Assembly: GCF_000208865.1 (NCBI RefSeq)
Contig: NC_018388.1
Coordinates: 1,984,001-2,048,000 of the forward strand
Reading direction: 5' to 3'
Origin: Neospora caninum Liverpool
Lineage: Eukaryota; Apicomplexa; Conoidasida; Eucoccidiorida; Sarcocystidae
DNA length: 64,000 bases
In this document: positions 1 to 11,700 of the stretch, piece after piece
Numbering within the stretch: position 1 is the first letter of the stretch
Layout of the letters: the number at the start of each line of letters is the position of its first letter
Notes under the pieces: model-generated
What the model saw: the letters and a program-made list of their open reading frames with translations, nothing else
What the model was told of the DNA's origin: nothing
Databases searched by the model: none
Position numbers and translations under genes: made by a program

Positions 1-2502
1 TCCGGAAGGAGCGTCTCTGTCTGAAGTTTGCGCTTCAACAAAAGGGCTTTTCTGCCCAAAACAGAAACCCCAGGAGTCGGGTGCAGTGTTAGAACCCAGG
101 GGCGCCTTGCCGTTCCCGATAGCGTCATGCATCGCGCCGGGGAATGGGCTGTTCCCGCAGTATTCGCCAGGCGCAGGGAAACCTTGGTTCGCGGGATCTG
201 GATTCAGCGTGTATCTCTCGTTGTCGTGGAGACTGTAATGGCTGCCGTGAACAAACGTTTGATCTTGGGGAGGCATCTCGGCTGAGCTGCTGCCGGCGCT
301 GGTGAAACAGCTAGGATCCGTGCAAGTTGGATCTCGCGTATCGGTCACGGTAGGATTCGCGTAGAGGTCCCCTTGGGCACGTGGACCTTCCTCAACTCGC
401 GGGAGGCTCGCCTGTCCATTTTCAGCCCCAGTGGGAGGCTGCTCTGACGCCTCTGTCCAGCGGCTTTCGTCGTCCGCGCACTGGCGGAAGAGATTGCCGA
501 GGTTAGGCCGTGGCACGCACTGGGCGCCCGCGTGTAGGGAGGCTTCGCTGCACTCCTGCCACGCATTTGCGTGGTCTGAAGACGGCGCGCAGGAAGGATC
601 GGGGAAAGAGGGCTCGGCAGGGGGACAGGAAAGAGCCATTGACGAAGAGCAAGGCGAGGAAGAAAGGACAAGTTGTCGCTCTTCTGCATGACTTTGACCG
701 GAGTCGGAACTTGCGCAGGCATGCGGCGGAGGCCCGAGGCACTGCCGCTCTGCAGTGTCCGTTTCCTGAGAACACAAAACGGCAGAGCTCTGGAGGAAAA
801 ACGACGCGGCGCCTCGCTGCGGAATGGGTTGCCTCGCTTCGAAGGACGAGGGCGACGAATACGAACGAAAAGCTTCATTCTGCTGGAGAGCGGAGAGCGG
901 CGAGGCACCCTCTGCCGGTCGAGAGACCGCCTCGGGGGAATCCGCGCAACCTCTGCCGAGAGGGTCGAGCTCCACAGCGTTCGCAGCCTCGCGACTGTTT
1001 TGAGGCTCCAGAGGCGCGCGGTCCAAGCGCACTGACGCCCGCGACGCCTGGAAACGCCGGAGATGCTCTGTGTCCCCAACTGTCCCCTCGTTGGCGGCAG
1101 GCCCCGCGGAAACCTCGGAAACCGCGCACCCTGGCCCCAGCCCGGTGCCTGGTGCATCGCTGGGCGAGAGGGACGAAGTGGGCAAGGACGGGAGAGTGGC
1201 GCGGCGGGGCAGCGCAGAAGAAGGAATGGTCTCTGGAGATGCAAGAGAAGATCCATCGGCGGGTGGAGACGCAGGCGTCGGCGAGAGAGAATCCGCGGCT
1301 GCGTCCGCGGATTCAGCGCACCCCGGCGGGCGAGAAGGGAGAGAAGACGCGAGAGAAGCGGAAGACAAGGAAGAACTCGAAGACGAACTCGGAACGTGTC
1401 CGAGGTCAGACTGTGTGGGGGCGAGAAAAAACGTTGGCAGCCTCGAGGAGGCCGGACGCCTGCGCGTTCTGTCACGCGTCTCTGCAAAGCAATGCCCCTG
1501 TGCTTCCGGACTGGAGTCGGTCTTCGTTTCTTCTTCGGCATGTGTTTGCCTGGCCTCCGCCAACCGCGCAAGAAACGTTCTGTCTCCCGACAATCCAGAA
1601 AGCGCATCTTCGGTCTCTTGGAGCGATTGGCGACCAGGCAAACGTTGCGTGGTGTCGGCTCCGAAACTCGACGCCGGCGAGGAACGAAAACTCTCGCCTC
1701 TCAGGTGTGCAGAGGGGGCCAACTGGCTTCCCGGGAGAGGCGGCCTATTGGACGGAGACACAGACGCGTGGACGACAGGGACGGCGTCGTATGGGCAATG
1801 GACGGACTCGGTTCCAGGCGTTCGTTGCCCGAGTGGCGCTCCTCCAGGACGGGCTTCTTCCGACCGTGGTCTCTCTTTGGCATCAGAGGAGTGGAGGGAC
1901 GGGGGAAGTCGAAGAGGACGAATGCAGCGCAGGACGTCGTCGCGCTCGGAAGAAGAAAGCGAGGAGGCAGTCGAAGATGAGTCTGAAAGGTCTCCACCGC
2001 ACATCTCGCGTCTCGGTGGAGGTTCGAGACTGCTCTCACGGCGAGCGAAAGAACGATTTTGCCAGGCGCCCGCCCCCGGCGCGGCTTCGTGGACTCCCCG
2101 ATCTGGAGACGGAACTGGAACGCGGTGAGGCGAAGTGGAAGACGACGACGAAGAAGGGGACGAACGAGCAGGAAACGAGGGGCCGGGAGGAGCGGGAAAA
2201 GAGTCGGAAGGAAAGGCAACAGCTGACGGAGAGGAAGACGACAGCGAAGAAGACGGGCAAACAGACAGCGAGGCGTCCGTCAGGAGTTTGTGGCCTCTGT
2301 CGGGAGCCAGGGGCCAGTGGGGAGGACTCGGGTGACATTCGGTCCTCCTTGTTAAGTCACTCGGTCCCTCCAGGGAGATGCGATCGTCCAGTTCTGGGGG
2401 GTTCTGGCCGGCAAACGACGGCGCGTTCGGGCCCAGATGTGAACGCCATGGAGTTAGAGGACGCGCCGACGCAGAAGCACGAGAGGTGCATTGAGCGCGC
2501 AT
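1..2502 (-). CDS. Large Ser/Pro-rich protein, N-terminal part (runs off left edge)
   Basis: One minus-strand frame is open without a stop for 834 codons, from the ATG at 2502-2500 to the first base of the window, so the 3' end lies outside. The composition is typical of coccidian coding sequence: Ser/Pro/Ala/Glu-rich, with Ser runs opposite 2137-2155 and a Ser-rich then acidic stretch (SSSTASSLSSSERDD) near 1935-1980. Frames on the other strand over the same bases are Arg-rich or broken. The ATG is the first in frame after an upstream stop at 2517-2515. A pyrimidine tract ending in CAG sits just before it, so an upstream exon is possible. No domain, signal peptide or membrane segment is recognisable in the part that is visible; it looks mostly disordered. 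The function is unknown. The nearest gene, on the same strand, ends 3 kb away. Confidence 0.75.
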   Translation of the reverse strand, partial: MRAQCTSRASASARPLTPWRSHLGPNAPSFAGQNPPELDDRISLEGPSDLTRRTECHPSPPHWPLAPDRGHKLLTDASLSVCPSSSLSSSSPSAVAFPSDSFPAPPGPSFPARSSPSSSSSSTSPHRVPVPSPDRGVHEAAPGAGAWQNRSFARRESSLEPPPRREMCGGDLSDSSSTASSLSSSERDDVLRCIRPLRLPPSLHSSDAKERPRSEEARPGGAPLGQRTPGTESVHCPYDAVPVVHASVSPSNRPPLPGSQLAPSAHLRGESFRSSPASSFGADTTQRLPGRQSLQETEDALSGLSGDRTFLARLAEARQTHAEEETKTDSSPEAQGHCFAETRDRTRRRPASSRLPTFFLAPTQSDLGHVPSSSSSSSLSSASLASSLPSRPPGCAESADAAADSLSPTPASPPADGSSLASPETIPSSALPRRATLPSLPTSSLSPSDAPGTGLGPGCAVSEVSAGPAANEGTVGDTEHLRRFQASRASVRLDRAPLEPQNSREAANAVELDPLGRGCADSPEAVSRPAEGASPLSALQQNEAFRSYSSPSSFEARQPIPQRGAASFFLQSSAVLCSQETDTAERQCLGPPPHACASSDSGQSHAEERQLVLSSSPCSSSMALSCPPAEPSFPDPSCAPSSDHANAWQECSEASLHAGAQCVPRPNLGNLFRQCADDESRWTEASEQPPTGAENGQASLPRVEEGPRAQGDLYANPTVTDTRDPTCTDPSCFTSAGSSSAEMPPQDQTFVHGSHYSLHDNERYTLNPDPANQGFPAPGEYCGNSPFPGAMHDAIGNGKAPLGSNTAPDSWGFCFGQKSPFVEAQTSDRDAPSG

Positions 2503-5500
2503 GCTGACGCACGTTCAGGACCGAAGGGAAAACAATCTGGGGAAACCGAGAGGGTTTCTCGCTGGAATGCTCTAGAGACGGAAAAAACAAAGGTAAAGTG
2601 CCAAGGAGAGAAGGCTGCCAAACGCAAGTCACCTGTAAATAGAGCACACGTCGAGTCAAGTAAAAGCGCGGTAGGAGCTGCAGCCACGCTGGAAGACAAT
2701 GCAAAAATTTGACGGCGCGCCCATGCTTCCTGGAACGGGGCCGTAGGCGTCACGCTGTTGGGTACTGCGTCTTCGTGAAAACACGACATTTACGAGGAGA
2801 AGCCGACGCGCCGAAGACGTCGAACGCTGTCGGCTTCAATAAGTGGTTCAGACGCTGTTTGTTCGAAAAAGCGAATCAAGAAAATACATCCCACGGAAGT
2901 CACAAAGCCTGCGTGAGAGCAACGAGAGCGAGCCAACTGAACCTTGACTAGGGTGAATCGAGCCAAGCGCAGGGAAGAGAGTTTGAGTCGCCTAGCCGGC
3001 TCTTGGCCACTGGAGTCAGCGCCGATTCGCATAGACATGCGGCGCTTCTCGATCCTGAAAACGGAACAAAACGCGCGTCCGGGAAAATGTAACCGGGCAG
3101 AGTCACGTTGGCCATCAGGCCAACTCTCGATGTGTGGCGTGGCTCCGCAGCCCCAGGAACGCAACAGACGGAATCACGAGACGTCGAACGAATCGCGGCA
3201 TGTGCCGAAAGACTCCTGAGGCACGCGATGAGAACCTCGTGTGCGTCTGTCAGAGATCGCAGATGCTTCGCAACAAACGATACGGCCTTGAGGAAAAAGT
3301 TCGACTGTTTCCGGCGACAGACATCACGGACGACCAGGCAAAGCCGCCGGCGTTTTTCAGGTGGATCAAGCGAGGACGCACGGAGTCGCGAACCGTTCTT
3401 GAACGAAACCGCCCTCGCGAGAGAGTTCGGAACAACTTGAGAGTCGCCGAGTTCTGAGCTCCGCAAAAATTCTAAACCGCAGTGCGAGTCTGCTCTGTGT
3501 GGAGCCCCGCGGGGTGCTTGCGACAAGAGAATGCCAAGTTGGGAACTTCGGTGGTGCAGAAAACGCGGTTTGGAAGGCGAATCGAAGACCTGGAAACGAA
3601 CCAAAGCTGCCTATTCCGTGCCACGACGAACTTCGCCCTTCGGGGGTGTCGGCATATACGGAAGAAAAAAGTCGTACGTTCTAACGAAACGCCTCCCTAG
3701 ACCTGTCGAGTGCGAGACTGACCAGGCATGAAAAAACAAGGTTGAAGTCGAGAGAGCGGCACACCCAGAAACGATGGATCGGGAAAAAACCACCAGTGCT
3801 GAACCAAAAAGTCTAGACGCTAGCCGTCCCGCGTGCCACACACGAGACTGTTCCAACTCCCAGCGCGGGTTTTGTCGGCGTGCCCCCAAATGACAACTCG
3901 GCTCTTTTTCCAACGACTGCAACTGTGTTTGAGATAACTGCTGGTCTTCTGGAGAAAATCTAACATGCCATGTTTGCTTCTCTGACTCGGGAATCACCGA
4001 GGGACCGCCGGGCGAGTTTGCTCACCAAGCGCTCCCCCGCCAAACGCCGCCCGGTACGCGCCTGACACGTTGGAAGATGAAGTAATGCCAGCGGTTTGGG
4101 GAACTGGAAGGGAACTACACAAAACAATGAATGCATCTTGAATGGCTTTGTTCACCGGACTCAAGTTCTATTGTGTTTTTCGTGACCATCATGTTACGTG
4201 CATTAAGTATAGTGGAGGCGCGGCCACTGGGGAGGTGTTGTGAGGCGGCGCGGTTCGGGGTTTGACGATAGATACCTCCTTTTTCCACAACTGAACTGTA
4301 TGACAGAGGAAGTGGCAAAGCTGGTGCTGAAACGTCCTGGAGCGTGAAAGCAGGATTGCTGCATAGTTCAGATGCTTCTGTTTTTCACTCGCATCCACGA
4401 GCGGAGCTGTTGCACAGCCGAACCGCAGTCGAGCAAGAAGCGGATGTCATTCTAGGTTGTTCTCCTGACGCGAATGGACGGTGTCCCGGACACATACGCA
4501 GCATAATAGTCGCGAGACGGTGAGGGACTGCAGAAAAAAGTGGCATAGACTGACAGTACAGGAAACATGGCTAGGCATAGACTGTTGGCCAGAGACACGC
4601 GACCGCAGACGGGAATATCTATCTATAGGTGGAAAAAAAACATTATCCTAGTCGCAGATGGGTGGACTGGCAGGTCGTTGAGTCTTTCCGTGGGAGGTTC
4701 GAGTCTCTCAGATTACGCGAAATCGCCGCAAAGAACGACGAAACAGCCGAGAGGCGTGTCAACCGACTGTCTTCTGTCATGTTAGAGCTGACGGGTTTCG
4801 GGCTACCGAAGCCGTCACGAACGAACTGGGGGCACAGTCAGGCGCCACATAGCTCCTCGATGGCAGCCACTGTTTGCACGACTTGTGTATTTACGTTAGT
4901 AGTTGCAGGTACTCGTGTGCGAGCTCGGTTGTACCTGGTCCGTGCCTTTGCCAAGCACACCTGAGTTTCTTTCCTCAGAGCGGCTGTGGGCTGCGCCGTT
5001 CTGCCGGCCAAGCAAAAACGCCATTCCGCCCCAGCCGAGTCAGACAACGAAAGCAAGAGGAGCCCACAGATAAAGGCCGACCAACGGAAAAGCGAGAACT
5101 CGAGGGCGCGTCAATGGACACGTGAAGAGTTCACCGAAGAAACGGAGAGTGTCAACATGCAAAGCAGACAACAAACCATAACCTATGGGATCCTTCCCTC
5201 AGAGCTTTGACAACAAAAACGCTTACAGCAAAAATGAAGATGTCGAACGGAACGGCGAACGAAAAGACATACCCAGACGGCAGGTGGTGCTCGGAAGGAA
5301 ACCAAGATCCGAACATGCACACAGATCACACTCTCTTGAGGTGTCTGGGCCATCGGAAAGGCTCTCACTCTCTTTCTCTCTTCGTATATAGATATATATA
5401 TGACGATAGATGTACCGATGCATACCTAGATAAATACAGGCAGCGAGAGGAACATCCAGATTGAAAGCTGGCAAGTATCTCTCTCTATACAAGAATGGAT

Positions 5501-5538
5501 GCGCAGATACCGTCGTCCGTTGCGCTGTAAGAGAGGCT
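2503..5538. other. Spacer: 3'UTR of giant gene / upstream region of left gene
   Basis: About 3 kb lie between the stop of the giant minus-strand gene and the start of the left-edge gene, both on the minus strand. It should hold the 3' untranslated region of the former and the promoter and leader of the latter. The open frames here (up to 218 codons at 2948-3604) lack coding-like composition and start at non-ATG codons. A short (AT) run lies near 5387-5402. I see no RNA gene. Confidence 0.5.
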
Positions 5539-8500
5539 TTATGTTTTCCCTCTGAATTTGTGGAATTGCTGGAACTGTTTGATGGCTTCCATCATTTGGT
5601 TTCTCGTGCGACTGTCTACGATGCTTGCCAGCACGAAATTGAGTTCTTCTTCGCCTCGCTCTCCCCCTGTGCCGCCATCCAGCGCAGCGTGCAAGACAGG
5701 CACCAGAGCCTGCTGGAGGCTTTGGACGCGCCTCAAGACGTTTTCTCGCGTCTTTTGCCAGTTCGCAGCTCTTCGCGTTTGTGTCGCAATCCATCGTAGC
5801 TCTTCCTTTTCTGCCTCTGTCGCCTCTGCGGCGACGCTACTGGGCCAGCATCTACCCTTTCGCTGGTCTTCGTGCTGTAGCATGCAAAGCAAACGCTCTT
5901 CTAAGGCGCGCGGCTGATCTGTTCGAAACTTGCTACCCTTTGCCTGCAAACGGCTACGGCCTCGCCGGGCGTCTGCCTCTCTTTCGTTGTCTTCCAAAGA
6001 GTGAAGGATCGCAAAAGGCGAATCGGACAAAGGCGACGCATACAGCCCCAGGGTGCCTGCCGCGACCCCCACCCCCCGTGACACAGATCGGTCGCTTCTC
6101 TGCTCAACTTCCTCTTCGACTGTGTCTTCGAAAAGGAAGGAGAGAGGTGCATGCGCGTTGGAGTAGAGCTGCATAACCAGACGATGCAGTGCGTGCGAGA
6201 CGGAGACAATTTCGGAAGACAGGAGCAGAAGAAGACGGCGAATCGCGAGCTTCAGGGACGGGGCACACGTCCCCGAAGACATAAAGTGGTTCAGTCGCTC
6301 CAGGGAGCGCGCGAGGAAATCGGCCAGAGTTGTCGATGCGCTGCACCAGAACAAAAAAACGGAACAGATACGGGGGACAGAAAGAATGTCACTGTCTGTG
6401 TGGACCAGTCTGCGGCCTCAGCAGAATGGATCTTTGCCGGCGGTATCAACCGAGGGAGAGACGCAGAGAACCTACCCTTCTTCCCCCGCGAGTCTTTCCT
6501 CTCCGGTCTACTGAGTCGAGGCGCAAAGAATGTGCAGGACAGGCTGTGCCTTCTTCCGTGTGTCTCATTCTCCCATTCGCTCGTTTTCCACGGAGCTTAC
6601 AAGAGGCCCGGCGCCACAGCCAGCACACGTAGCGAATCGCCGACGAGGTTTCCCAGGACGCGTTCCACATATTGGTGCTGAAGGCGCGGATGCAACAGAA
6701 GGAGAAGAACGAGAGAGTGAAGCTGCGGGCCAGCCTGGCAGTGCAGCGCGTCCAGAAGTTCTCGCTCGAGAGAAGTCGGCCGCCGCGAAGAAGAACGCGA
6801 ATCGTCGACGCCGAGACAAAGGGGCTGGAGAGAAGCAAGCGTCCCAACTCTGGCGAGGAAAGATGAGAAACGCACAGACAAAAAGATAAGGAAACGTCAA
6901 CGAACAACAGACCTGCTTTCTCGGATTGCGTGGAAGAACCGCCCGCCCACACACACACACACCGCAGAAGAGGCTGGCCCTTTGCAGATCGCTCATTCGC
7001 CCACTTTGTTCTCCGCGTACAGCCCCTTCCTTCTGTCACTCATCTACCTCTCTGGTCTCGGCATTTCTGTCTACAGCGGCCGTTGCCTTCCGTCCCCCGC
7101 CAAAGACACACCACTGGCGGTTCGATCGCCCTTCCATTTCTGTCCCTGCCTTCCTGATAAGCGTTTCCTGTCTCCTCCGGCCTCTCTCCCGTCTCGCGGC
7201 CCTCGCCTTCCTACCCCTGCAGCTGGTCCACAAACAGTCGCGTCCCACGGGCGACTTGCGCAGCGACGGCTTCGAGAGGCGCCGCAGCGACCGACCCCAG
7301 GGACAAGGCCTGCGCGCTTGTCTCCTGCTTTCCCGCGTTTTTGTCCGAAAGACGAAGACGTTCTGCAAGAAAACCAAGCACGCGACACTCGGACAACGGA
7401 GTAGAGACGGCAGGCAACACTTCAACGGCCGCTACGCACAAAGTGCAAGTGTGAAACAGGTATTCGTACATCCATAGCTGCCTCCACTGGGAGATAACAC
7501 GGATGCAGATGGGCCGACGTACGAGGGCAAGGAGAAACCAAAGCGCGCAAGACTGGCGAAAGACACAAGGCTCCCACGAGACATGTACGGGCCTACACCT
7601 GCATATTTACATATATACATATAGGTGTTTTTATGTAGGTTTGCGAGTGCAGGTTTCTACTCACACACCACGAGCATCGATTGGCAGACGTCTTCTTGCT
7701 GTTTGGCTGTCTATCCCTCCCCTTTTTCCGGAGCACGTGCAAGGCATACTTTTGGGTCGCTACACAACTCGGCATTCGCTTTCTCGGCTGCTTACTTCTG
7801 GCCTCTCCAACGAGGAAAATCGTTGCTCCCGCGAGTGCGCACGTGGCCTGCCCGAGACGCCGGCAGAAGCGTTGCTGAATGGCGAGTTTGACTCGGCTTA
7901 AAACCGGTTCCACGTCACCGACAAAGTCCACTGGCTGCCGGCCTTCATGGCCGTCCCCTCGCTCGGCCTGTCGCTCTGCGCTCCCCCACAGCGCCTCGCG
8001 GAGGGACGAGCAGAGGCCGCCGTCGAACGTGCATGCGAAGGCGCCCTGCAGGCTCTGCAGAGTCAGGCACAGAAGGTCGACAAGAGGCGGGGCGCGGCGA
8101 GGAGCGGAGGGCGCGAGCGCAGAGCCCGACAAGGAAGACGGGCGGAAGAAGGTGAGTCGGAGGCAACGAATCAACTCTTGCCGTTCGCCGAGGAGAGCAG
8201 CGAGCGCCTCCGCGACCGCAGCCGCTTGCGCAGCGGCGAGGAGACGAGAGGACGCCGACTCGCCCGCAGAAACCGCGACCGGCGACAAACCAGCAACCGC
8301 AGAGGCGACAATGGCCTGGAGGCGACAAGAGATCTGGAAGAAGAGATACGACGGGAGACCGCGCATCAGCGCTCGCCAGCACCTGCAGCGACAGCGAAGC
8401 CGGAGCAACAAGACTTTGAACGCGCAGAGACCTGTCCACGTGTGGAGGCACGGCGTGCATGGTCATGACGCGTCTACCGTGAACGAAGTGTGTCCAGGCG

Positions 8501-8613
8501 TGCACGCACGGCGCATATCCGGAACTCGACGCAGACCGCGGCCGTCTGATGGAGACCAGACGTCTTATCGAGGCATATATTGTTATATACACATGTGAGT
8601 TCGTACATGAACA

Positions 8614-8648
<35 letters not shown>

Positions 8649-8683
8649 GTATATATATATGTATATATATATATATATGTATA

Positions 8684-8722
<39 letters not shown>

Positions 8723-11700
8723 GTATACATCTACATACACATATAGAGAGGAAGGTGTTTGAGTATGCGTGACAGAAGAGCCTTCCGTCGTAGCTTACCT
8801 GGCTGCAGGCGTTTCTTTGAAGTGTGTGCGTCGGCTACTTCCTCCAGTTCTCCGTGCGTCGCTTCCTGTGTCTTGCTTTCTCGCTTCTTCGTCTCTCTCG
8901 AACGCGGGCGTTCTCGTGCTCGGCGTGGCAGCGAAGCCAGCAGAAGCCGACAGCTCCGTCGTTTCCTCAGCTGTCATGTGCACGAGCAGGTCTGTCAACT
9001 GATGCGTTTGGCGCAGCCACTGGGAGTCGTGAGATGTCTCGTCCGTCGCTTCTCCGGCTTTCTCTTCACCCTCTTCTTCGTCGCTCAAGGTGTCCCGCTC
9101 TCCTGTCTCGCTCTCAGCCTTCGTGTCGGCGCCGTACTTCTCCCTCCAAGCGTGGCGGCGCCGAGACGCAGAGCCCCACAGCGAGGAGAAGAAGAGAAGC
9201 ACCAGCGACAGCGAGTGCCTCGCGATCTTCGCGGACACGCGGGCAGCTCTACGCTGCATGCAAAATCGCCGCCCCGTCGCGCCCTTCGCGTTTCCCTCAA
9301 AAAAGACTGACTCAGACAGGGACGCGCCCAGAAGGGGCCTGGAGCCTCCGGCCGAGAAACCCGCAGAGGCGCATGCAGGAGCAAGGACGGGAAGCGAGAA
9401 GGCTGGCGCCCCCGCGCCTTCTTCGCTCGCCTGGAGGAGGCGAAAACAGTCGCCTACGAGATCAAAGAAGCTCGAGACGTGTGGACAGGAGAGCGGCGGT
9501 TGTTTCTTCCCAGTCGAGGCTGGGCGTCTCGCCTCGGCCCCCGCTCCTGCGAGGGCGGGTTCGTCTTCTCGCCCTGTTTCGGCCTCGGCTTCCTGCGAGT
9601 GAACAGACGCAAAGGCCTCCAGAGCTTCAGCCGCACGTTCTCGCGCGCGTTCTTCTTCCGTCGTCTCGGCCTGGTTCTCGCGTTCGTCTTTCCCATGACT
9701 CGCCACAGAGAGAAAAGAGGAATAGAGGAACCATGTGAGGAGGGAGAGAACTCGCGAGGCGAGCAGCAGCGTCCAGAGAGACGCGTGCACCCGCACGGTC
9801 GACGTTTCCTCGTTCGTCTCGCCCCCGTCCCTCCGCTCTCTCGTGCGTTTTCTGGCCGCGTCGTCTGCCGACCTTTCCCCCAGAGACGAGCGAGGCGCCG
9901 CGGGAGATGAACGCAGAACGAGGTGGTGGGAAAACATGCATCGAAGAACCTCGCGAGGCGTGAGGCGTCCGGCGAGAACGCGCATAAACCTGTTCACCAA
10001 CTGCGCGCACTTCCGTCTTCCTTCCTCCCCCGGCAGGGGGCCTTCTGTCTCGGCCTCTGCCGAGGCGCATGGTTCTGCCTGCGCGGCTGCGGCCCCGGTT
10101 CGTGCTGTCGCCTCGCGCCGGCGGAAGCAATTCTTCTCGCGAACGGCCGCGCGTTCTCGAGCCTCTGCCTTTCCACGCTCCCACGCAGCGACGTGAGACC
10201 CGAGCTGTCGGATGCACGCCACCAGCACGAGCGAGCGCAACGACGCTGGCGCCGCGGCGGCCCGCGGAAACCCAGAAACTGAAGGCTTCAAGGGAGGGAA
10301 AAGGTTGAACGTCTCCTCCGCTGATCGTGGCGAGGGAATTGTTAGCTGCTGGGCAACTAGCGACGCCGCCGCATCAACGTGTCTCGTGGTGTTGCGACGG
10401 TGACTTTCTTCTGGTCTCTGGTGTGCCTGCGCCTGACACCCCCCACCGGAGGCCGCGAGGGCCAGGACGCACGAGCAGAGATGGAGCAGCATGTGCTCCC
10501 CAGCCGTCTGTCCCTTGTCGTCCCTGGACTTCTCCCGGTCTCGCTTCTTCTTCTCTTTCTTCCCGTCATGCGCCTCGCTCCCGCCGGCGTCTCGAACCTG
10601 AGCCTGCGGCGAGGCCCCGCTGACTGCCCAAACGAGGTCCGCGAGCGCTTCCCCAAGTCGCGCATGCGCTTCGTCCTCTCCCCTCTCAAGCGTGCGCAGC
10701 GCGCTGTCTGCGTTTTTTCGGCCACCCGCGTCTCCGCCGGAGAGGCCCAGAAGCCCCGCAACGAGCGTCTCGGCTCCAGATCGAACGCCGCTGTGTGCAG
10801 ACCAGAGAAGCGCGGTCTCGCCAGCAGGCGAAGCAGCAGGCGAAGCACTCGACGCCTCGGGAGAAGACCGCGGAGACACAGGCAGTGCGCTTCGGCAGGG
10901 CGCGCGGAGAAGCCGAGCCAGGTTATCCGCTGCGCGCACTTGCCCCCCCCATGTGGCTGTCCGAGCCAAAGCGTGGAGGAGATGAAGTTCCAAGGAAGGG
11001 AGAGGACAAGGGGAGCTCAGGCCCCGCGACTGCTCGTCTCCACGCGTAGACGGAGGGGAAGAACACGGGCGATCCCAGTGTCGTGGATGGTCAAGGCCAA
11101 CCTGCGACCTAGCGGCGCAAGTCTGCGGAGAGGACGCGGAATCCGTGGCGCGCATCTGCAGCACGGCAATGAGCGTGATCCACAATTCCCGTTGCACGAG
11201 AAGAAGAGGCATGTCCGGAGGTTCCTCTGCGCCCGCGTGTTCCGCGTCACCTTGCCTCTCAGGCGACCTCCCGTCTGCCACCACAGGCGGGAGACTCAGC
11301 GCGAGAGACAAGTAGAGCGGCTGAAGCTCCAGGAAAAAGCGAACCAGAAGAAAGAGATCGCCGGCTGCGGCCTGTCTGAGAACCCCGAGAGGGCTGTCGC
11401 TGGGCGTCTTCGAATCTGTAATCGCGTCGGAAACGCGAGCGCCTTCCGTCGACGACACAGACCGTTTCGCCTCACCGCCCGACGGCTCCGTTTCGTGCTC
11501 TTGTCGGTGCGTTTCCGCACGTCTCGCTTTCGTTTTCTTCGCTTTTCGCTCTCCGTCCCTCTCAAGGCTCTCTCGTCCTGCCGAAAGCTCTGCGTCGATC
11601 GGCGCGCCGTCCTCTCGGCCGTTCGCAACGAGGCGCCGCCGGCGCTCCCTCAGTTGCTCCGCGAGTGCGAACAGCAGAAAGGGTTGGAACGCTTGAATGT

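Noticed and set aside
510..2507. 665-codon plus-strand open frame, plus other long frames at 1063-1980, 1070-2128 and (minus) 345-1607
   Set aside because: Arg/Lys-rich, broken composition. They are shadows of the uninterrupted Ser-rich minus frame that covers 1-2502.
2948..3604. 218-codon minus-strand open frame
   Set aside because: Non-ATG start, mixed composition, no splice or homology support; compatible with chance in GC-moderate DNA.
4690..4715. GGTTCGAGTC resembling a tRNA T-loop
   Set aside because: The flanking bases do not form a five-pair T stem and no acceptor or anticodon arm could be placed.
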